A stretch of 64,000 nucleotides of DNA from Bacteroidota bacterium. Lineage in GTDB: Bacteria; Bacteroidota; Bacteroidia; Chitinophagales; LD1. The position numbers and the translations under genes are program-made. Below the pieces are notes generated by a model. The model was given only the letters and a program-made list of their open reading frames with translations. It had not been told where the DNA came from and ran no database searches. The DNA lies in the NCBI GenBank assembly GCA_947475165.1, contig CANJLD010000021.1, forward strand, positions 1-64,000, read 5' to 3'. This document shows positions 57,670 through 64,000 of the stretch, piece after piece (the first letter of the stretch is position 1; the number at the start of each line of letters is the position of its first letter).

Positions 57670-58779
57670 TTAGTTTGAGTTCATAGACGCTATAAAATCA
57701 TCGAATAAATATCTTGAATCATGTGGGCCTGGTGAAGATTCAGGGTGATACTGTACGCTAAAAGCTTTTTTACCTTTAATGCGTATGCCTTCAATGGTGT
57801 TATCGTTCAGGTTTACGTGTGTTACTTCAACCGTCTTCGATTTTTCAATTGCTTCGCGTGAAACTTCAAATCCGTGATTCTGGGAAGTAATTTCACTTAA
57901 ACCGGTAACGAGATTCTTCACCGGATGATTTGCTCCGCGATGACCGTGGTGCATTTTATGTGTAGGAATATCGTTTGCCAAAGCAAGCAATTGATGACCT
58001 AAACAAATTCCGAACAATGGTTTATTCGCATCCTGAATTTCTTTCACCGTTTTAATGGCATAATCCATTGGAGCAGGGTCACCGGGACCGTTAGAAACAA
58101 AATAACCGTTCGGTTTAAACGCTTCCATTTCTTTAAAAGAAGTTTTGGCATTAAACACCTTAGCATAAATGCCGCGGTCTGTCATGCACTTCAGAATATT
58201 TTCTTTTATGCCACAATCTAAAACCGATACTCGCAGCGCAGCTTTTTCATCACCATAATAATAAGCCTCACCGGTAGTTACTTTCAAAGCTAAGTCTAAC
58301 CCATCCATGCTTGGAACTTCGCTTAGTTTCTTTTTCAAAACTTCTACATCGGTAGTTTCAGAACTGATAATGCAGTTCATAGCTCCGTTCTTACGAACGT
58401 GAATGGTCAAAGCGCGCGTGTCAACATCCGAAATCCCAACGGTGTTATTTTTTTCAAACCAATCCTGTAAAGAACTTTCGCCACTAATGCGCGAATAGTT
58501 TTGTGCCGAATATTTTTTGAAAATTGCTCCTGCAATTTTCACCGTCTTGGATTCTACTTCATCGGCCTTCACACCATAGTTACCAATATGGTCGTTGGTC
58601 ATAATTATCATTTGACCGTAATAGCTGGGGTCAGTAAAAATTTCCTGATAGCCGGTCATAGAAGTATTGAAACAGATTTCACCGGAAGTTGTTCCGATTT
58701 TACCGAGCGATTTGCCGTGAAACACAGTTCCGTCAGCGAGCAATAGAACAGCGGGAACCGAAGAGAAAGATTTTGTCAT
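57670..58779 (-). CDS. carA: Carbamoyl-phosphate synthase small (glutaminase) subunit
   Basis: The 369-residue subunit releases ammonia from glutamine for carbamoyl phosphate synthesis, feeding pyrimidines and arginine. The N-terminal domain shows LLADGTVFHGKSLG and GEICFNTSMTGYQEIFTDPS. The class I amidotransferase domain has the nucleophile Cys near residue 260 in LFGICLGHQ and the HPESSPGPHD catalytic His region. I start it at 58779; the open frame further upstream is hydrophobic junk over the divergent gene. carB is not adjacent. Confidence 0.95.
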   Translation of the reverse strand: MTKSFSSVPAVLLLADGTVFHGKSLGKIGTTSGEICFNTSMTGYQEIFTDPSYYGQMIIMTNDHIGNYGVKADEVESKTVKIAGAIFKKYSAQNYSRISGESSLQDWFEKNNTVGISDVDTRALTIHVRKNGAMNCIISSETTDVEVLKKKLSEVPSMDGLDLALKVTTGEAYYYGDEKAALRVSVLDCGIKENILKCMTDRGIYAKVFNAKTSFKEMEAFKPNGYFVSNGPGDPAPMDYAIKTVKEIQDANKPLFGICLGHQLLALANDIPTHKMHHGHRGANHPVKNLVTGLSEITSQNHGFEVSREAIEKSKTVEVTHVNLNDNTIEGIRIKGKKAFSVQYHPESSPGPHDSRYLFDDFIASMNSN

Positions 58780-58788
58780 ATCGGAGCG

Positions 58789-58817
58789 CAAATATAGTTT
58801 TTGTGTCCGTTTGCAAA
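58789..58817 (-). promoter_or_regulatory. carA promoter
   Basis: On the complement, TTTG (58814-58817), 17 bases, TATATTTG (58789-58796), nine bases before the ATG. Both boxes match the consensus. Confidence 0.5.
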
Positions 58818-58854
58818 TTGCTTTCTGTTTATTTGTATTCACAGAATATCCACC

Positions 58855-59337
58855 ATGCAATTCAAAGAAGAAACCTGGCAGAAAGAAGCGGAGAAAAAGA
58901 AGAAAGAAAACAAACAGTTTCTTGACAAAGCCAAGCGTATGCGAGGTCTTGAAAAGCATCTGCCTGACCTGCATGACGAAGCCTTCTCAAAAATAGATTG
59001 CCTTAAATGTGGCAACTGCTGCAAAACAATTTCTCCACGGTTTAAGAAGCCCGATATAGAACGCATTTCAAAATACTTAGGGATGAAGCAGGGTGAAATG
59101 ATTGACACCTATCTGCGCTTAGATGAAGACGGAGATTATGTGGTAAAGAAATCGCCTTGTCCTTTCTTGGGCAGCGATAATTATTGCAGTATTTATGAAG
59201 CCCGTCCGCGCGATTGCGCTAATTACCCTTATACCGATAGCGGAGAATTCTTTGAACGTCCAAATGTTACTTTTCAAAACAGCACCACTTGCCCCGCAGT
59301 GTTTTATGTATTGGAACGGCTAAAGGAAATAGTATAA
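58855..59337 (+). CDS. YkgJ family cysteine cluster protein
   Basis: The 160-residue protein has a charged N-terminal helix (EKKKKENKQFLDKAKRMRG) and the YkgJ zinc- or iron-chelating pattern: CLKCGNCC near residue 50 and CPFLGSDNYCSIYEARPRDC near 101-120. Function in the family is not settled. I start it at the ATG at 58855; the in-frame ATG at 58801 would overlap the divergent carA promoter. The next gene follows after 33 bases. Confidence 0.85.
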   Translation: MQFKEETWQKEAEKKKKENKQFLDKAKRMRGLEKHLPDLHDEAFSKIDCLKCGNCCKTISPRFKKPDIERISKYLGMKQGEMIDTYLRLDEDGDYVVKKSPCPFLGSDNYCSIYEARPRDCANYPYTDSGEFFERPNVTFQNSTTCPAVFYVLERLKEIV

Positions 59338-59370
59338 GTATTTTACTAAACTTGATTTCAAATCTATTTT

Positions 59371-61482
59371 ATGAGAAAATTCCTCATCGTTTTTATGCTT
59401 GTCTTTCTATCAACTTATGTTTCTTATAGCCAAACAGCATCCGGAAAATTTATTTACCCGCAAACAAAAAAGGTAGATACAGTTGATGAATACTTCGGTA
59501 AAAAAATTGCCGACCCTTACCGGTGGTTGGAAGATGATAACTCAGCAGAAACTGCCGAATGGGTAAAGGAAGAAAACAAACTTACATACAGTTATCTTGA
59601 TAAAATTCCGTTTCGTGATAAAATAAAAACCAGACTCACCGAAATGTGGAATTACGCAAAAGTTTCAGCACCGTGGAAACGCGGCAACTATTATTTCTTT
59701 TTCAAAAACGATGGCATACAAAACCAAAGCGTAATGTATGTGCAGGAAGGTGTAAGCGGCTCGCCCCGTGTGTTGATTGACCCGAACGCATTGGATGAAA
59801 AGGGAACAACTTCTTTAGGTGGAACAGCTATTCGCAAAGACGGAAAGTATATGGCTTATAAACTTTCTAAAGCAGGAAGTGATTGGTCGCAGATTTTGGT
59901 GATGGAAATTGAAACCGGTAGAATTTTACCGGACACTATTAACTGGGTGAAATTTTCAGGGGCTGATTGGAAAGGCGATGGATTTTATTACTCTGCTTAC
60001 GATGCACCAGTTGATGGACATACTTACTCAAAGGAGAACGAGTTCAACAAAATATTTTATCACCGGTTACGAACAAAGCAAACTGACGATAAATTAATTT
60101 ATGAAGACAAGACGCATCCGAGTTGGAGTTTTGGGATGGAAGTTTCGGACGATGGGAAAACTGCCGCGTTATATACTACCGAAACAACAAGCGGGAACTC
60201 GCTTAAAATTAAAATTACCGCAGATAATTCTATATGGAAAGCGGTAGACAGCTCTTTTAATAACAGCTACGACATTGTTGAATATCTGTCCGATAATTCA
60301 GTTTTGATTCGTACTAATAACAATGCTCCTAATTACCGTTTAATTAAAGTGAACGTGGATAGGCCCTCCAGACAATACTGGAACACTGTTTTAGCCGAAA
60401 GCAATGATTTGTTGCAGAATGTTTCGGTATGCGGAGGGAAAATTGTTGCTACCTATCTGCATGATGTTACCAGCAGAATAAACGTATTCACATTAGACGG
60501 AAAACCGGAAGGCGAAGTCACTCTTCCGGCTTTAGGTATTGCCGGTTTTGGTGGCGATAAGGAAGACAGCATTGCTTTTTTTTCGTTTACCAATTATGTA
60601 ACTCCTGCCTGCATTTACAAATACAACATGAACACCGGTGAGAAGGAAATGTTCTTTCGCCCTAAAGTCAGATTTCAAGATGATGAGTATGAATCGAAGC
60701 AGGTTTTTTATTTGAGTAAAGATGGAACAAAAATTCCCATGTTTATTACTTACAAAAAAGGAACTGTGATGGATGGAACCGCTCCTTGTTTTTTATATGG
60801 CTATGGCGGATTTAATATCAGCATGACTCCCGCGTTTGGTGTTGAGCGCGCTTTGTTTTTAGAAGCCGGAGGAATTTATGCAGTAGCTAATTTGCGTGGT
60901 GGCGGAGAGTATGGAAGCGATTGGCATGCTTCGGGAATGCAATGCAAAAAGCAAAATGTGTTCGATGATTTTATTGCAGCGGCTGATTATCTGGTGAAGA
61001 ACAAATATACCTCGCACGAAAAATTGGCGATACACGGAAGAAGCAATGGCGGCTTGCTGATTGGCGCAGTAATGACCCAGCGACCGGACTTAGCAAAGGT
61101 GGCAATTACAACAGTTGGTGTTTTAGATATGCTGCGCTATCACAAATTTACTATTGGCCACCACTGGGCAAGCGATTACGGCACCAGCGAAAACAAAGAA
61201 GAGTTTGACTGCCTCATAAAATATTCTCCGTTGCATAATTTGAAAGAAGCGCAGTATCCTGCTACACTCGTTACCACCGGTGATCATGATGACCGTGTAG
61301 TGCCTGCTCATTCACTTAAGTTTGCTGCCACACTTCAGGAAAAACAAAAAGGCAATAATCCAACCTTTATTCGTATTGATGTAAATGCAGGACATGGTGG
61401 CGGAAAACCTACTTCAAAACTAATTGATGAATGGACTGATATCTGGAGTTTTGTGTTTCTGAATTTAGGAATGACCTATTAA
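59371..61482 (+). CDS. Prolyl oligopeptidase family serine peptidase (S9A)
   Basis: The 703-residue exported enzyme has a signal peptide (VFLSTYVSYSQ), a seven-bladed propeller and the alpha/beta hydrolase catalytic domain. The catalytic triad is S558 in GRSNGG, D641 in DHDDRV and H675 in NAGHGGG. DPYRWLEDDNS near the start is the S9A signature. It cleaves peptides after proline, here probably in the periplasm. Confidence 0.95.
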   Translation: MRKFLIVFMLVFLSTYVSYSQTASGKFIYPQTKKVDTVDEYFGKKIADPYRWLEDDNSAETAEWVKEENKLTYSYLDKIPFRDKIKTRLTEMWNYAKVSAPWKRGNYYFFFKNDGIQNQSVMYVQEGVSGSPRVLIDPNALDEKGTTSLGGTAIRKDGKYMAYKLSKAGSDWSQILVMEIETGRILPDTINWVKFSGADWKGDGFYYSAYDAPVDGHTYSKENEFNKIFYHRLRTKQTDDKLIYEDKTHPSWSFGMEVSDDGKTAALYTTETTSGNSLKIKITADNSIWKAVDSSFNNSYDIVEYLSDNSVLIRTNNNAPNYRLIKVNVDRPSRQYWNTVLAESNDLLQNVSVCGGKIVATYLHDVTSRINVFTLDGKPEGEVTLPALGIAGFGGDKEDSIAFFSFTNYVTPACIYKYNMNTGEKEMFFRPKVRFQDDEYESKQVFYLSKDGTKIPMFITYKKGTVMDGTAPCFLYGYGGFNISMTPAFGVERALFLEAGGIYAVANLRGGGEYGSDWHASGMQCKKQNVFDDFIAAADYLVKNKYTSHEKLAIHGRSNGGLLIGAVMTQRPDLAKVAITTVGVLDMLRYHKFTIGHHWASDYGTSENKEEFDCLIKYSPLHNLKEAQYPATLVTTGDHDDRVVPAHSLKFAATLQEKQKGNNPTFIRIDVNAGHGGGKPTSKLIDEWTDIWSFVFLNLGMTY

Positions 61483-61521
61483 CGGATAACAAAAATCATC
61501 TGCCGGTACCGTATTAGTCAG

Positions 61522-61551
61522 TTGTTTGTTATTGATGCGCAATTATATTCG
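61522..61551 (+). promoter_or_regulatory. Peroxiredoxin gene promoter
   Basis: TTG (61522-61524), 19 bases, TATATTCG (61544-61551), one mismatch from TAnnTTTG. The leader would be about 35 bases. Confidence 0.4.
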
Positions 61552-61592
61552 CGCCTTCAAAATTTATTCAATAACTAAAACAAATAGAAAAC

Positions 61593-62225
61593 ATGGCAGT
61601 ATTAATAGGTAAAAAAGCTCCTGTATTTAATGCACAGGCAGTAATAAATGGAGGCGAGTTTGTAGAAAATTTCTCGCTTGAACAGTATATTGGAAAAAAG
61701 TATGTAGTGCTTTTCTTCTATCCGAAAGATTTCACTTTTGTTTGTCCAACAGAGCTTCACGCTTTTCAGGAAAAATTAGCAGAATTTGAAAACAGGGACT
61801 GCGCAGTAGTTGCTTGTTCAACAGATACAGAGCAAAGTCATTGGGGATGGTTACAATTAGAAAAGAAACAAGGCGGTATTAAAGGAATTACTTACCCTAT
61901 GGTTGCTGATACAAGCAAAACTATCTCAGCTAACTTCGATGTTTTGAATGGCGAATACTTTTATGATGAGAATAACCAAATGCAGGCAACATCTGAGTTG
62001 ATTGCATATCGCGGAACTTTTATCATTGACAAGAATGGGATTGTTCAACATCAATTGGTAAACAACTTACCTTTAGGCAGAAACATTGACGAAACTCTCC
62101 GCACTCTTGATTCATTGATTTTCTTTGAGCAAAATGGTGAGGTTTGTCCGGCTAACTGGGCTACAGGAAAGTCAGCTATGAAAGATACTCACGAAGGTGT
62201 GGCTGATTATTTAGCTAAGCATTAG
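61593..62225 (+). CDS. 2-Cys peroxiredoxin (AhpC/TSA family)
   Basis: The 210-residue enzyme reduces hydrogen and organic peroxides. The peroxidatic Cys is C51 in DFTFVCPTE and the resolving Cys is C185 in GEVCPANW, which defines a typical 2-Cys Prx1/AhpC type. It has a fused-looking extended middle with DTEQSHWGWLQLEKK. No AhpF or OxyR gene is adjacent. A terminator follows. Confidence 0.93.
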   Translation: MAVLIGKKAPVFNAQAVINGGEFVENFSLEQYIGKKYVVLFFYPKDFTFVCPTELHAFQEKLAEFENRDCAVVACSTDTEQSHWGWLQLEKKQGGIKGITYPMVADTSKTISANFDVLNGEYFYDENNQMQATSELIAYRGTFIIDKNGIVQHQLVNNLPLGRNIDETLRTLDSLIFFEQNGEVCPANWATGKSAMKDTHEGVADYLAKH

Positions 62226-62242
62226 AAATAGAAACATCCTTT

Positions 62243-62282
62243 AAACAAAAAACACGAAGCAATTGCTTCGCGTTTTTTGTTT
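62243..62282. terminator. Terminator between peroxiredoxin and aconitase genes
   Basis: An 18-bp stem (62243-62260 with 62265-62282) with one A-C mismatch surrounds AATT; core CGAAGC/GCTTCG with A and T tracts serves both convergent genes. Confidence 0.85.
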
Positions 62283-62304
62283 TTTTATAAGAGGAGAGGA
62301 GATA

Positions 62305-64000
62305 TTATTTTCCTATAGCTGCTCTGATAATGTTCAACGCAGCACCGGCTTTAAACCATTCTACCTGTTGCTCATTGTAAGTATGTGCTACTTCAAACGA
62401 ATCTACTGAACCATCTTTGTGATTTAACTGAAGCGTAAGATTTTTGCCCAGGGCAAAAGTGGTAAGACCAAGAATATCTATCACATCATCTTCCTGAATT
62501 TTGTTGTAGTCGTCTTTGTTTACAAAAGTCAATCCCAACATTCCCTGCTTTTTCAAATTGGTTTCATGAATACGCGCAAAAGATTTCACCAACACTGCAC
62601 GCACACCTAAGAAACGAGGCTCCATAGCGGCATGTTCTCTTGAAGAACCTTCACCGTAGTTTTCATCACCAACAACAATAGTTCCAATGCCCGCTGCTTT
62701 GTAAGCGCGTTGCACCGCTGGCACTTCGCCATATTCTTCGGTTAACTGGTTCTTTACTGAGTTTGTTTTTTCGTTGTAGAAGTTAGTAGCACCAATCAAC
62801 ATGTTGTTGCTGATGTTATCTAAGTGTCCGCGGTATTTCAACCAAGGACCTGCCATAGAAATATGGTCGGTTGTGCACTTGCCTTTTGCTTTAATAAGCA
62901 ATTTCAAACCTTTCAAATCTGTTCCTTCCCATGCTGCAAACGGTGCAAGCAATTGCAAACGGTCAGATGTTGGAGAAACTTTGACTTCTACTTTGCTTCC
63001 ATCTTCAAACGGTGCAACAAAGCCTGCATCTTCTACCGCAAAACCTTTTGTTGGAAGTTCATCACCGGTTGGTGCATCTAATTTTACTTGTTGTCCTGCC
63101 TCGTTAGTTAATGTATCAGTAAGTGGATTGAAAGTTAAATCACCGGCAATGGCTAAAGCAGTTGTTAATTCAGGAGAAGCAACGAACGCTAAAGTGTTTG
63201 GGTTACCATCCTGACGTTTTGCAAAGTTACGATTGAATGAGTGAACGATAGTATTGCGCTCTTGCTTGTCAGCACCGTGGCGCGCCCACATACCAATGCA
63301 AGGGCCGCATGCATTGGCATAAACCGTTGCACCAATTTTGTTGAACGTTTCAATAAAACCATCGCGCTCAATGGTGAAACGAATTTGCTCAGAACCCGGA
63401 GTTATGCTGAACTCCGCTTTCGCTTTCAAATTCTTTTCTGCTACCTGTTTAGCTAGAGAAACTGCACGAGAAATATCTTCGTAAGAAGAGTTGGTGCATG
63501 AGCCAATTAAACCAACACTCACTTTTGTTGGCCAGTTGTTAGCTGCTGCGGCTTCTTTCATTTTAGAAATTGGCGTAGCCAAATCCGGAGTAAAAGGACC
63601 GTTTATGTATGGCTCCAACTCTGTCAAATTAATTTCAATTACCTGATCGAAATATTTTTCAGGAGAAGAATATACATCTGCATCACCGGTTAAGTGTTCT
63701 TTCACAGCATCGGCAGCAGCAGCTACATCAGCACGACCGGTTGCGCTTAAATAACGGCTCATGCTTTCATCGTAACCGAAAGTAGAAGTAGTAGCACCAA
63801 TCTCCGCACCCATGTTGCAGATAGTTCCTTTACCGGTACAGCTCATGTTAACCGCGCCTTCACCAAAATATTCTACAATAGCACCGGTTCCACCTTTTAC
63901 GGTAAGAATACCTGCTACTTTCAAAATCACATCTTTAGGAGAAGCCCAGCCATTCAGTTTTCCTGTCAACTTTACACCAATCAATTTTGGTTGTTTTAAT
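62305..64000 (-). CDS. Aconitate hydratase, N-terminus beyond the window
   Basis: The visible 564 codons are the C-terminal three quarters of an aconitase, which isomerises citrate and isocitrate in the TCA cycle. Iron-sulfur ligands lie in [10 protein letters not shown] and [10 protein letters not shown]. The swivel domain has [20 protein letters not shown]. The frame stays open to the right edge ([13 protein letters not shown]), so roughly the first 190 residues are missing; a TTG at 63984 is internal. The family is the mitochondrial-type aconitase common in Bacteroidota. Confidence 0.95.
   Translation of the reverse strand, partial: LKQPKLIGVKLTGKLNGWASPKDVILKVAGILTVKGGTGAIVEYFGEGAVNMSCTGKGTICNMGAEIGATTSTFGYDESMSRYLSATGRADVAAAADAVKEHLTGDADVYSSPEKYFDQVIEINLTELEPYINGPFTPDLATPISKMKEAAAANNWPTKVSVGLIGSCTNSSYEDISRAVSLAKQVAEKNLKAKAEFSITPGSEQIRFTIERDGFIETFNKIGATVYANACGPCIGMWARHGADKQERNTIVHSFNRNFAKRQDGNPNTLAFVASPELTTALAIAGDLTFNPLTDTLTNEAGQQVKLDAPTGDELPTKGFAVEDAGFVAPFEDGSKVEVKVSPTSDRLQLLAPFAAWEGTDLKGLKLLIKAKGKCTTDHISMAGPWLKYRGHLDNISNNMLIGATNFYNEKTNSVKNQLTEEYGEVPAVQRAYKAAGIGTIVVGDENYGEGSSREHAAMEPRFLGVRAVLVKSFARIHETNLKKQGMLGLTFVNKDDYNKIQEDDVIDILGLTTFALGKNLTLQLNHKDGSVDSFEVAHTYNEQQVEWFKAGAALNIIRAAIGK

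Noticed and set aside
58780-58974. Upstream extension of carA
   Set aside because: The extra 65 residues are hydrophobic, overlap the divergent YkgJ gene and its promoter region, and the standard CarA start is at 58779.

Overview
The window looks like a chromosomal segment of a free-living Bacteroidota, at roughly 40% G+C by eye. The evidence is the type IX secretion (T9SS) C-terminal sorting domains on several secreted proteins, a PorP/SprF plus PorE-like gene pair, the absence of Shine-Dalgarno sequences, and promoter boxes of the Bacteroidota type (TTTG, about 20 bases, TAnnTTTG). Genus cannot be decided from what is visible. There is no rRNA, tRNA, insertion sequence, prophage or CRISPR array that I can support. 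Gene density is high and most genes are housekeeping or envelope genes.

Layout. 1-9 kb: GNAT acetyltransferase, DUF218 protein, a lipoprotein, a methyltransferase, a DEAD-box-family helicase, a sterol-desaturase-like hydroxylase, a Nudix hydrolase, a GH92 mannosidase and a DtxR-type metal regulator. 9-17 kb: dnaX, a large M16 peptidase, an ECF sigma factor with a zinc-finger anti-sigma-like partner, and the pyruvate dehydrogenase E2 gene, followed by a duplicated two-hairpin element. 17-25 kb (minus strand): a small His-rich secreted protein, a giant T9SS-secreted peptidoglycan hydrolase, a Cys-rich peptide, psd, cdsA and a CPBP protease. 25-30 kb: a tripartite drug-efflux operon (EmrA, EmrB, TolC types) divergent from its MarR regulator across a palindromic operator. 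30-41 kb: DinB-like protein, FG-GAP-like T9SS cargo, guaB, alpha/beta hydrolase, GH5 cellulase, a repeat-rich intergenic island with a T9SS-domain remnant and a 15-unit 21-bp satellite, another T9SS cargo and three proteins of unknown function. 41-53 kb: rpoC standing alone without rpoB, porP/sprF, a PorE-like OmpA protein, DUF423, a DUF3352-like protein and a second MarR regulator. 53-64 kb: a minus-strand cluster carA, lipoprotein, eno, membrane protein, divIC, RlmI-like methyltransferase; then a YkgJ-type protein, prolyl oligopeptidase, peroxiredoxin and a partial aconitase running off the right edge.

How it fits together. Four intact T9SS cargo proteins and one cargo remnant share the window with two outer-membrane/periplasmic T9SS-type components. 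psd and cdsA serve phospholipid synthesis. eno, pdhC and aconitase serve central carbon flow. The best candidates for undescribed biology are the hierarchical 21-bp satellite (36384-36698), the duplicated hairpin element whose substitutions preserve pairing (16531-16698), and a roughly ten-fold excess of the palindrome ACCGGT over the whole window.
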